NCBI GenBank assembly: GCA_963925895.1
Contig: CAWUVH010000016.1
Location: 1 to 56,278, forward strand
DNA: 56,278 bases
From: Eutrophovita sp913057845
GTDB taxonomy: Bacteria; Pseudomonadota; Gammaproteobacteria; Burkholderiales; Eutrophovitaceae
Direction: 5' to 3'
Made by a program: the position numbers and the translations under genes. This document shows, one piece after another, positions 25,396 to 32,940 of this stretch. The stretch's first letter is position 1. The number at the start of each line of letters is the position of its first letter. Under the pieces are notes generated by a model. It was given only the letters and a program-made list of their open reading frames with translations. It made no database searches and was not told the DNA's origin.

Positions 25396-26247
25396 ATGAA
25401 TACTGCCCTTATATCAGCGACGCTGCCACCAATCGCCAGCTTGGATTTATATATCCAAGCGGTGAATAAGATCCCACTGCTAACAGCGGAGGAGGAGTCG
25501 AGCCTGGCGAAAAGACTTAAAGAAGAGAATGATCTTGATGCCGCCCGGATCCTCGTTATGTCGCATCTGCGTTTGGTCGTATCAATTGCCCGACGGTTCA
25601 ACGGATACGGACTACCATTTGCAGACCTAATTCAAGAGGGAAATATTGGCTTAATGAAAGCCGTGAAGCGATACGACTACGAAAATGGGGCCAGACTTGT
25701 ATCATTCGCCATGCATTGGATTAAGGCGGAAATTCATGAATTCGTACTCAAGAACTGGCGGATCGTCAAAATCGCCACAACAAAAGCGCAGCGCAAACTC
25801 TTCTTTAATTTACGGAGTATGCGATCTGATCTCGACACGCTCGACAGCAATGAAATTGATAGGATATCAAAAGCGCTGAACGTTAAAACTAGTGATGTCT
25901 CCGAAATGGAGGCTCGTATGTCAGGACACGACCTCGCGCTCGATCCACTGTCCATGGATGAGGACAATGAGTATTCGCCAATCTCATATTTACCAACCCC
26001 AGACTTGGATCCATCTCAAACCCTTGAAGAAAAACAACTCGAAAAAAATCAAAGTGAGGGCCTGACCGCCGCATTGTTGATTCTTGATGAAAGAAGCCGA
26101 GCTATTATTCAAGCACGATGGCTTAACGAAAAGGACCAATCAACGCTGCATGAATTGGCTGATCAATACGGGGTTTCTGCTGAACGAATTCGACAGATCG
26201 AAACTCAGGCCATGAAGAAAATGCGAATTGCGATGAGCGAGGCTTAA
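25396..26247 (+). CDS. rpoH: RpoH, heat-shock sigma factor (sigma-32)
   Basis: RpoH directs polymerase to chaperone and protease genes. The 283-residue sigma factor has region 2 (LVVSIARRFNGYGLPFADLIQEGNIGLMKAVKRYD), the RpoH box QRKLFFNLR that separates it from RpoD, and a region 4 helix-turn-helix (LHELADQYGVSAERIRQIE). An AGGA site lies 8 bases before the ATG. Uniquely visible here is a CIRCE operator over its promoter. Whether the mRNA start forms the temperature-sensing structure known from enterobacteria cannot be judged by eye, and a very short leader argues against it. Confidence 0.96.
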   Translation: MNTALISATLPPIASLDLYIQAVNKIPLLTAEEESSLAKRLKEENDLDAARILVMSHLRLVVSIARRFNGYGLPFADLIQEGNIGLMKAVKRYDYENGARLVSFAMHWIKAEIHEFVLKNWRIVKIATTKAQRKLFFNLRSMRSDLDTLDSNEIDRISKALNVKTSDVSEMEARMSGHDLALDPLSMDEDNEYSPISYLPTPDLDPSQTLEEKQLEKNQSEGLTAALLILDERSRAIIQARWLNEKDQSTLHELADQYGVSAERIRQIETQAMKKMRIAMSEA

Positions 26248-26289
26248 ACCCTCACTCAAAAAATTGACCTCCAATTATCACCGCCGCGT

Positions 26290-26910
26290 TTAGAGTGGCT
26301 CCTTGATCAATTGCAAAATATCGCTCGTTAATTCATCTGGATTAGCTCCATATGAAACAAAAAGACGTACCCGACCATCTCGATCGAAAACATATGTGCC
26401 TGCGGAATGATCTACCGAATAGGTATCAGGCATTGAGCCTTCAATTTTTTGATAAATCACCTTGAATTCCTGAGTGACCGTTGCAATCTCATCAGCGGTG
26501 CCTGATAAACCCAAGAAATCTGGATTAAAAGCTCCCATGTAAGAGCCAAGCTTTTCTAAGGTATCCCGTTCTGGATCAACCGTAACAAAAAGAACTTGTA
26601 CATGTTTCGCATCAGCACCAAGCCTTTCCGTCACGACATTGAGCTCCGACAAGGTCGTAGGGCAGACATCAGGGCAGTGCATGAAACCAAAAAACAAAAC
26701 AACAACCTTGCCCTTAAAATCAGTTAAGCCAACAGATTGGCCATGGTGACTTGTCAACTCAAACTCTCGTGCGAAATCAGCGCCAGTAATGTCTGTGTGA
26801 TTGAATTGGGGGCGACCTCCGGTAGATTTATCACAACCACCAATCAACCCTATAAGCGCAACAAACACTGCCGCCTTAGCAATACTTGGTATTGAAAAAT
26901 ACAGACTCAT
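26290..26910 (-). CDS. SCO1/SenC-family copper chaperone lipoprotein
   Basis: Sco proteins deliver copper to the CuA site of cytochrome oxidase and handle thiol chemistry there. The 206-residue product has a lipoprotein signal (lipobox IGGC at about 23-26), the copper motif CPDVC in FFGFMHCPDVCPTTLSEL, and the third ligand His in YSVDHSAGTYVFD. It overlaps ctaB by one base and ends the oxidase assembly operon. Confidence 0.95.
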   Translation of the reverse strand: MSLYFSIPSIAKAAVFVALIGLIGGCDKSTGGRPQFNHTDITGADFAREFELTSHHGQSVGLTDFKGKVVVLFFGFMHCPDVCPTTLSELNVVTERLGADAKHVQVLFVTVDPERDTLEKLGSYMGAFNPDFLGLSGTADEIATVTQEFKVIYQKIEGSMPDTYSVDHSAGTYVFDRDGRVRLFVSYGANPDELTSDILQLIKEPL

Positions 26911-27797
26911 TAGAGAATTAGATAATGGTCTAACAACAAGGCCAAAAAAATCAGGGATAAGTATAAAATTGAATATCTAAACGTAGTTCTCGCGACCTCA
27001 TCAGTGTAATACTGCCAAATACGGTAAGAGTAAAACAAAAATATAAGGCCAAGAATTAGAGCTGATACACCATATAACCAATCACTCATCCCAACAACGA
27101 ACGGAAGCATTGAGACTGCAAGTAAAATTAAGGTGTACAGAAAAACATGTAACTGAGTAAATTTAACCCCATGCGTTACAGGTAACATAGGTACCTCGGC
27201 CTTTGCATACTCCTCTCGACGATACAGGGCTAATGCCCAAAAATGAGGGGGCGTCCACGCAAATATGATCAGGAAAAGCAACAAAGACTCGTAGGTCACC
27301 TCACCTGTAACTGCTGCCCAACCGAGGATGGGCGGCATAGCTCCAGAAGCACCACCAATAACAATATTTTGAGGCGTCAACGGCTTGAGAATAATGGTGT
27401 AGATGACGGCGTAACCGACAAATGTCGCAAGGGTTAACCACATTGTCAGCGGATTAACAAAAACATACAGCAAAAATAAACCCAGCCCCCCGACAACAAG
27501 CGATACCGCAACAGTCTCGAAAACAGTCACGGCACCAGTCGGAAGCGGCCTTGCCCGAGTACGAGCCATCACAGCGTCTATTTTTTGCTCAATTAAGCAA
27601 TTAACCGCAGCTGCCGCCCCAGCAACCAGCCAAATACCAATAGACCCATAGATCAAAATCTCCACTGGAGCCAGTGTCGGTTGCGCGAGAAGCATTCCGA
27701 TAAATGCGGTAAAGACGATCAACATGATTACTCGAGGTTTTGTAAGCCTCACATAATCTTCGAGACGGGTATACAACGATGTCGTTAATGTGCTCAA
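26910..27797 (-). CDS. ctaB: Protohaem IX farnesyltransferase (haem O synthase)
   Basis: CtaB (CyoE) attaches a farnesyl group to haem B, making haem O, the precursor of haem A. It is a UbiA-type membrane prenyltransferase with about eight helices; the metal-prenyl motif region NCLIEQKIDAVMARTRARPLPTG and the second Asp-rich loop (WALALYRREEYAKAEVPMLPVTHG) are present in 295 residues. The gene normally just upstream, ctaA, is absent; a 73-base gap separates it from a CxxxC protein gene instead. Confidence 0.95.
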   Translation of the reverse strand: MSTLTTSLYTRLEDYVRLTKPRVIMLIVFTAFIGMLLAQPTLAPVEILIYGSIGIWLVAGAAAAVNCLIEQKIDAVMARTRARPLPTGAVTVFETVAVSLVVGGLGLFLLYVFVNPLTMWLTLATFVGYAVIYTIILKPLTPQNIVIGGASGAMPPILGWAAVTGEVTYESLLLFLIIFAWTPPHFWALALYRREEYAKAEVPMLPVTHGVKFTQLHVFLYTLILLAVSMLPFVVGMSDWLYGVSALILGLIFLFYSYRIWQYYTDEVARTTFRYSILYLSLIFLALLLDHYLIL

Positions 27798-27870
27798 GGT
27801 ATCCCTGTCAGACTAACCATAAAAAAGAACTAAGTTTACCATTTGACCAATAGCGCGGGCGAATTACTCA

Positions 27871-28470
27871 CTAATTAATTTTTTTCCAGGCTTTAGATAT
27901 CTTTAATAGCTTCCTAACATCTTTTTTCATCAGAGATGGATCAATTGTGACGGGAAAACGCATCATCAAATTACCAATTTGATCCACTAAGTAAATATAA
28001 TTTTTAGCGTCTTCCAAATCTCCAAAAACAGTAAGCTCGCTCGCATCTGGCAATGTAATGAATCGAGTGCCCTCATGCTCATCAGTTATTTTTTTAGGCA
28101 ATTGGTTATCGCCCAACACAAAATGTAATCGCTCAAGTCGATCTTTTTCAGCCCCTTGCGTAAGTCGTATTTGACGCATGAGATAGAGCTTCTTCTCGCA
28201 AATATCCTCACAACTCGAAGCATCAATCGATACAAAAGACCAAAAACCATAGAGGTCTGCAAAAGAAAAAATGTCTCCTTGAGATGTGCGGACCTCTAAG
28301 CCGTATATCGGCACGGGTTCAATTAAATCACCATTGTTAACAAAACCGTCCGGCTTCCAAAAGGAATACAACGCCGTTGAAGCTATAACTGGCAAGACAC
28401 ATATTGTGAGTACGATCCATGGTACCAGCCAACTATTTTTCTTGGGTTTCGTTTTGTTTGATAAATCCAT
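27871..28470 (-). CDS. Membrane-anchored Sco-like CxxxC protein of the oxidase cluster
   Basis: A 199-residue protein with one N-terminal membrane anchor (about 15-36) and a soluble extracytoplasmic domain. The segment FWSFVSIDASSCEDICEKKLYLMRQIR places a CxxxC motif (CEDIC) where Sco/thioredoxin-fold proteins carry their copper/thiol cysteines, and the end YLVDQIGNLMMRFP resembles the last strands of that fold. Proteins like this sit between SURF1 and ctaA in betaproteobacterial oxidase clusters; I infer a copper or thiol role in oxidase assembly. The start overlaps the SURF1 gene by 38 bases. Confidence 0.83.
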   Translation of the reverse strand: MDLSNKTKPKKNSWLVPWIVLTICVLPVIASTALYSFWKPDGFVNNGDLIEPVPIYGLEVRTSQGDIFSFADLYGFWSFVSIDASSCEDICEKKLYLMRQIRLTQGAEKDRLERLHFVLGDNQLPKKITDEHEGTRFITLPDASELTVFGDLEDAKNYIYLVDQIGNLMMRFPVTIDPSLMKKDVRKLLKISKAWKKIN

Positions 28471-29170
28471 AGTATATATACAAAAATAAAGTCAAAAAAC
28501 TAAAAAGTGCCCACTGCCCTGCGTAAGACAAATGCTTCAATATTCCAAAGCTACGGCTGGACCACGTTCGCTCAAAAATGTTCGTCACTCCCTCAACGGC
28601 GTCACCTTGTATGACATAGTCGAGGACGTCAAGTGAATATAACGATCGATATCGTTTTAGATCAAGATTCTGCCAAATATCACCGGCAATAACATTTTCA
28701 GATAACTCCAGCGCACCTAAGCCAGGTTTAACAGCTGTCCCACTTACAGAGACAACCGAGTCTGGCATTGCTATCTTTGGTATTTGGCCGAATTCTCGAC
28801 CCCGCGGAATCCATCCTAAGTTAACGAGTACGATATCGTTGGAATCAACCAACGTGAGTGGAACCAATACTTCGTATCCTGCTTGGCCTCGACGAATGCG
28901 ATTGTCTAGTACCATGCGGCGTGATGCATCAAATTTTCCCGTTGCGATTACCCGCCGAAACTCCAGACCCGATACAAGATCAACAGCGTTGTTAAGGTTT
29001 ACAACCCCTTCGGCTTGCATAGCAATGAACTGAGCTTCTAGCGTACGTTTATAATCTGCTCGTTGGAATTGCCAGTAAGCCGCGGCCAATGTTAAGCCGA
29101 GGGTAATAACGGCCATAATAGTGATGATCCAACTAGGGTGACGCATACTGTGTGGTATCTTTGTAGACAT
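28433..29170 (-). CDS. SURF1-family cytochrome oxidase assembly protein
   Basis: SURF1 proteins help haem A insertion into CoxA. The 245-residue product has the expected two terminal helices (about 13-32 and 213-235) with a periplasmic domain between. Family landmarks are FDASRRMVLDNRIRRGQAGYEVLVPL and VNLGWIPRGR. The start at 29170 lies only 24 bases from the start of a divergent gene; an in-frame ATG at 29146 (MRHPSW) is an alternative. A weak TTGACC -35-like site at about 29188 would place transcription near 29150 and favour that later start. Confidence 0.9.
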   Translation of the reverse strand: MSTKIPHSMRHPSWIITIMAVITLGLTLAAAYWQFQRADYKRTLEAQFIAMQAEGVVNLNNAVDLVSGLEFRRVIATGKFDASRRMVLDNRIRRGQAGYEVLVPLTLVDSNDIVLVNLGWIPRGREFGQIPKIAMPDSVVSVSGTAVKPGLGALELSENVIAGDIWQNLDLKRYRSLYSLDVLDYVIQGDAVEGVTNIFERTWSSRSFGILKHLSYAGQWALFSFLTLFLYIYYGFIKQNETQEK

Positions 29171-29194
29171 TCGAAAAAAGTAAGGTCAAGTGCA

Positions 29195-29392
29195 ATGAAA
29201 ATAGTCGTAATTTTATTTTTACTCGTAATATTAGGAAGTTTAGCATCTGCTCTGATGTACTTGGTGCGAAGCAAAGGTAAGACAGAAGGAACAGTAAAAG
29301 CATTAACACTAAGAGTTGGACTATCCGTTATGCTTTTTGTTCTGCTGATGGCGGGACATTATTTCGGCATCATTCCACCGACTGGTCTCTAA
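29195..29392 (+). CDS. DUF2909-family twin-helix membrane protein
   Basis: A 65-residue protein consisting of two membrane helices (about 2-24 and 40-60) joined by a basic loop (YLVRSKGKTEGTVKALTLRV). The frame extends upstream to 29138, but the ATG at 29195 with a TAAGG site about 9 bases before it is clearly better. It lies opposite in direction to the oxidase genes on both sides, a position known for this family in related bacteria. Function unknown; a link to oxidase assembly is suggested only by location. Confidence 0.85.
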   Translation: MKIVVILFLLVILGSLASALMYLVRSKGKTEGTVKALTLRVGLSVMLFVLLMAGHYFGIIPPTGL

Positions 29393-29430
29393 AAAAAAAC
29401 CCACCCGTTTAGTAACAGGTGGGTTTTTTA
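29391..29430. terminator. Bidirectional terminator between DUF2909 gene and coxC
   Basis: The arms AAAAACCCACC (29395-29405) and GGTGGGTTTTT (29418-29428) pair perfectly around a 12-base loop, with T-runs on both strands. It should stop the short plus-strand DUF2909 transcript and the minus-strand coxC transcript, which means SURF1-ctaB-sco need a separate promoter. Confidence 0.9.
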
Positions 29431-29442
29431 AATAATCTATGA

Positions 29443-30294
29443 TTATAGCCAATAAACCATTATAAACAGTCCCAACCAAACCACGTCGACGAAGTGCCAA
29501 TACCACGCAACGCCTTCAAACCCAAAGTGCGTTTCTGGCTTGAAATGTCCACGAATACCGCGTATCCAAATCACGATAAGCATGATTGTTCCGATCGTGA
29601 CATGAAATCCATGAAATCCAGTCAACATGTAAAACGTCGCACCGTAAGCCCCACTCTCAAGCGTCAAGTCCAATTCAGTATACGCATGCATGTACTCTTC
29701 AACCTGAAGGGCCAAAAAAGTCACGCCAAGGGCAATCGTCAAGAACATAAACACGTTGAGCCTCGCGCGCTGACCTTTTAAGAGCGCCCAGTGTGCGATC
29801 GTTAGCGTCACACCTGACGTCAACAATAACGCCGTATTGATTGCGGGCAGCCCCCACGCACCCATCGGCGTAAATTTACTTTCCACCCCGGGTCCATCGG
29901 TCGGCCAAGTCGCCGAAAACCCACTCCAAAGAAGTGATCCCGTATCACCCTCTGCCAACCAAGGGATTGAAAGCACCCTCATGTAGAAAAGTGCCCCAAA
30001 GAATGCCGCAAAAAACATCACTTCAGAGAAAATAAACCAGCCCATTGACCAACGGAACGACATGTCTACCTGTTTATTGTATTTTCCAGATTCGCTCTCA
30101 CGAATAACTGCGCCAAACCAACCAAAGAGCATATAAGCCATAACTAGCGACCCGGCTAAAAGCACATAGCCTCCGCCTGAGACAGTGTTTATGGTTAATA
30201 CCGCCCCGAATGCCATCAAAAACAACCCGACTGAACCGATAATCGGCCAATAAGAGGGCTCTGGCAAATAATATCCTCCGGACTGCGAGCTCAT
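29443..30294 (-). CDS. coxC: Cytochrome c oxidase subunit III
   Basis: Subunit III (CtaE) stabilises the aa3-type oxidase core. The 283-residue membrane protein has seven helices; family landmarks include FRWSMGWFIFSEVMFFAAFFGALFY with its acidic residue, YGATFYMLTGFHGFHVTIGT and the C-terminal WYWHFVDVVWLGLF. It is the last gene of the coxB-to-coxC block, followed by a terminator. Confidence 0.97.
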   Translation of the reverse strand: MSSQSGGYYLPEPSYWPIIGSVGLFLMAFGAVLTINTVSGGGYVLLAGSLVMAYMLFGWFGAVIRESESGKYNKQVDMSFRWSMGWFIFSEVMFFAAFFGALFYMRVLSIPWLAEGDTGSLLWSGFSATWPTDGPGVESKFTPMGAWGLPAINTALLLTSGVTLTIAHWALLKGQRARLNVFMFLTIALGVTFLALQVEEYMHAYTELDLTLESGAYGATFYMLTGFHGFHVTIGTIMLIVIWIRGIRGHFKPETHFGFEGVAWYWHFVDVVWLGLFIMVYWL

Positions 30295-30355
30295 TGTTAC
30301 TCCCCTTTAATAATTTATTATTTTAAATTCACCAAACAATGCTTGAAAACGTCTA

Positions 30356-30556
30356 CTAATTGACAATTATCTTAACCACTGCAATCACACCGGTGACAAA
30401 CAAGACCGAACAAATTAGTCCCGCAATAATCACATGTTGCGGCCGAAGCGCGCTCAAATCACGCTCTAAAGCCCCACGCTTACCGATACCAACAAACCCA
30501 CTCAACACAGCTCTAATTGCTTGAAAGGGAATTTTTATCCACGAATAATCTATCAC
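30356..30556 (-). CDS. DUF2970 small membrane protein
   Basis: A 66-residue protein with an amphipathic N-terminal part (IKIPFQAIRAVLSGFVGIGKRGALERDLSALRP) and one C-terminal membrane helix (about 42-65). This composition and its place between ctaG and coxC identify DUF2970. The start overlaps the ctaG stop by 4 bases. Function unknown, presumably oxidase-related. Confidence 0.88.
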   Translation of the reverse strand: MIDYSWIKIPFQAIRAVLSGFVGIGKRGALERDLSALRPQHVIIAGLICSVLFVTGVIAVVKIIVN

Positions 30557-31134
30557 GACTTAGATGCCGGAAAATCAACCTCCTCAAGAGAGTCTCCAAC
30601 ACGTATTGTGCCTTCAATCTCGAACATCGTATATGACAGCGTCACGGTACCAACGTCTGCGGGCAGACTCGGATCGATTACGAATACTACAGAAAAATCT
30701 CGAGTTTCGTGTGCGTTGATTGTCTGCTGCGTGAAGCAAAAACATTCCAATTTCTTCACATATTGTGCCGCATGCTGCGGGCCATAACTCGGAATAGCTT
30801 GCGCATCGAACGCGGTGTCAGTTGGATTAGTCAGCCTAAACGTTGCATGCACTAATTCACCGGGATGCACATTCATTTTAAACTCTACAGGAACCAACTC
30901 CCAACCCAATTCGCTCCTTGTGTTCGCGTCAAATTCCATTACAACCGTGCGACTTTCATCAACCTGTGTATTTACTATTTCATCAGGCTTAATTAGGTCA
31001 TACACACCCGTGACCTCACAAATTTTTTTATAAAGAGGCACCAGGGCATAGCCGAATGCAAACATCACCAACGCAACTACAATCAGCTTGCGCAGCAGAT
31101 TTTTGTTTTGATAATCAAGGTTAGAGATTTTCAT
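30553..31134 (-). CDS. ctaG: CtaG/Cox11, CuB-site copper chaperone
   Basis: Cox11-type CtaG inserts copper at the CuB site of CoxA. The 193-residue protein has one N-terminal anchor (about 16-36), the segment LVPLYKKICEVTGV, and the copper motif CFCF in KKLECFCFTQQTI. The ATG overlaps the stop of the preceding 29-codon gene (TAATG). Confidence 0.95.
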   Translation of the reverse strand: MKISNLDYQNKNLLRKLIVVALVMFAFGYALVPLYKKICEVTGVYDLIKPDEIVNTQVDESRTVVMEFDANTRSELGWELVPVEFKMNVHPGELVHATFRLTNPTDTAFDAQAIPSYGPQHAAQYVKKLECFCFTQQTINAHETRDFSVVFVIDPSLPADVGTVTLSYTMFEIEGTIRVGDSLEEVDFPASKS

Positions 31135-31223
31135 TAATACATCGCACGACGAATAACAAAACCCAAGAAAAACACGATAGCGATTGTGGCCAACGTCAGC
31201 GCTGTTTTTTTATTCTTAGTCAT
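31134..31223 (-). CDS. 29-residue cytochrome oxidase small assembly protein
   Basis: An ATG at 31223-31221 opens 29 codons: a Lys-rich start (MTKNKKT), one hydrophobic helix (ALTLATIAIVFFLGFVI) and a basic end (RRAMY). The stop overlaps the ctaG start (TAATG), which argues for real coupled translation. Tiny single-helix proteins in exactly this place between coxA and ctaG are annotated in Burkholderiales as oxidase small assembly proteins. An AAGG site is present upstream but at long spacing. Confidence 0.75.
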   Translation of the reverse strand: MTKNKKTALTLATIAIVFFLGFVIRRAMY

Positions 31224-31260
31224 TATTTTTATCGTTACCTTTTATAAATCTTGCCTCAGA

Positions 31261-31296
31261 AAATGGCGGGACGATGCCAACATCGTCCCGCCATTT
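31261..31296. repeat. Perfect 16-bp stem-loop between coxA and the ctaG genes
   Basis: 31261-31276 and 31281-31296 are exact reverse complements (arm AAATGGCGGGACGATG) around a CCAA loop. On the minus strand only three or four T residues follow, so it is a weak terminator at best. It starts 15 bases after the coxA stop. A likely role is partial termination or protection of the coxB-coxA mRNA end, making structural subunits exceed assembly factors. Confidence 0.85.
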
Positions 31297-31310
31297 AATT
31301 GAGCTAGGTT

Positions 31311-32888
31311 TTAGCTCCTCAGATCAGGAGGCGTTTCAAAACTGTGGTACGGAGCTGGGGTGGGTAGATGCGTCCACTCTAGCGTCGTAGCGCCTTCCCA
31401 AGGCATTTCTGGTGCTTTTTCTCCGCTACGGATTGCCTTAAGCAACACATAGAGGAAAAACACCTGAGATAAACCAAACCCAAAGGCACCAATCGAAGAA
31501 ACCATGTTCCAGTCTGCAAACTGGAGCGCATAGTCAGGTATCCGACGTGGCATGCCAGCCAATCCAAGAAAATGCTGAACGAAGAACGTAACGTTGAAAA
31601 AGGTGAGTGATAACCAAAAATGTATTTTACCCAAACGCTCGTCGTACATCTTACCAATCCATTTTGGTAACCAGTAATAAACACCAGCGAAAGCAGCAAA
31701 CAGTGCACCCGCAACCATCACATAATGGAAGTGAGCTACCACATAGTAAGTATCGTGTAATTGAATATCAATTGGAGTAACCGCCAAAACGATACCCGTA
31801 AATCCACCAATCGTGAACAAAAACAGGAATCCCTGAGCAAACAACATCGGCGTTTCAAACGACATTGACCCCTTCCACATAGTGGCTACCCAGTTAAAGA
31901 CCTTCACGCCTGTCGGTATGGCAATCAACATAGTCGCGAACATATAGTAGAGCTGAGCTTCGACAGGCATGCCTACGGTGTACATATGGTGCGCCCAAAC
32001 CAAAAACGACAGTATCGCAATAGAACCGGTTGCGTACACCATGGATGGGTAACCAAATAGTGGCTTCCGCGAAAAGGTGGGTATCACTTCGGAGATAACA
32101 CCAAAAGCAGGAATCGCGATGATATACACCTCAGGGTGTCCAAAGAACCAAAATATATGCTGGTACAACACAGGGTCTCCACCACCTGCGGCATTAAAAA
32201 AGTGTGTCCCAAAATGACGATCCGTTAACGTCATAGTGACTGCGCCCGCGAGAACAGGCATGGATGCGACTAGAAGGTATGCTGTAATCAACCACGTCCA
32301 GACAAACAAAGGCATCTTCATCATTGTCATCCCTGGCGCCCTCATATTGAGAATCGTCGTGATGATGTTGATTGAACCCATGATAGAAGACATCCCAAGA
32401 ATATGAATCGCAAAAATCATCAGATCCATACCCATACCTTGCTGGATTGTCAGTGGAGCATACATCGTCCAACCCACTCCCCCAGCGCCGCCAGGAGCCA
32501 ACAAAGAACCCATCAACAAGATGCCTGCTGGGGGCAGCAACCAAAAACTCCAGTTATTCATGCGAGGGAACGCCATATCGGGCGCACCGATCATCATTGG
32601 AATTTGCCAGTTCGCAAATCCCACAAACGCCGGCATGATGGCGCCAAACACCATAATCAAACCATGCAGGGTCGTCATTTGATTAAAAAACTCAGGTTCG
32701 ACGACCTGGAGTCCAGGCTGAAACAATTCAGCCCTAATAACAAGCGCCATGACACCACCAACAAGGAACATCATGAAACTGAACCACAAGTACATAGAAC
32801 CGATGTCCTTATGATTTGTTGTGGTGACGTATCTCATGATGCCCGTTGGCACGTGATGGTCTTGACTGTGATCGTGTACCGCTTCCAT
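31311..32888 (-). CDS. coxA: Cytochrome c oxidase subunit I (aa3 type, A1 family)
   Basis: CoxA holds haem a, haem a3 and CuB and reduces oxygen while pumping protons. In 525 residues I see the haem a ligand His in MTTLHGLIMVFG, the cross-linked His-Tyr and proton-channel Glu in FFGHPEVYIIAIPAFG, the CuB histidines AHHMYTVGM, the K-channel Lys in PTGVKVFNW, the distal pair in YYVVAHFHYVM, and the D-channel Asp in GAPDMAFPRMNN. The marks are those of an A1-type haem-copper oxidase. It follows coxB by about 50 bases. Confidence 0.98.
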   Translation of the reverse strand: MEAVHDHSQDHHVPTGIMRYVTTTNHKDIGSMYLWFSFMMFLVGGVMALVIRAELFQPGLQVVEPEFFNQMTTLHGLIMVFGAIMPAFVGFANWQIPMMIGAPDMAFPRMNNWSFWLLPPAGILLMGSLLAPGGAGGVGWTMYAPLTIQQGMGMDLMIFAIHILGMSSIMGSINIITTILNMRAPGMTMMKMPLFVWTWLITAYLLVASMPVLAGAVTMTLTDRHFGTHFFNAAGGGDPVLYQHIFWFFGHPEVYIIAIPAFGVISEVIPTFSRKPLFGYPSMVYATGSIAILSFLVWAHHMYTVGMPVEAQLYYMFATMLIAIPTGVKVFNWVATMWKGSMSFETPMLFAQGFLFLFTIGGFTGIVLAVTPIDIQLHDTYYVVAHFHYVMVAGALFAAFAGVYYWLPKWIGKMYDERLGKIHFWLSLTFFNVTFFVQHFLGLAGMPRRIPDYALQFADWNMVSSIGAFGFGLSQVFFLYVLLKAIRSGEKAPEMPWEGATTLEWTHLPTPAPYHSFETPPDLRS

Positions 32889-32940
32889 TTTGATTCTCCT
32901 TAGACGAATCTCAATTCAAATTAACTTTAAAAACTAAACG

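Noticed and set aside
32194..32903. ORFs of 111-166 codons in other frames over coxA
   Set aside because: coxA is certain and full length; the alternatives have atypical composition (His/Ser/Arg-rich) and no start signals.
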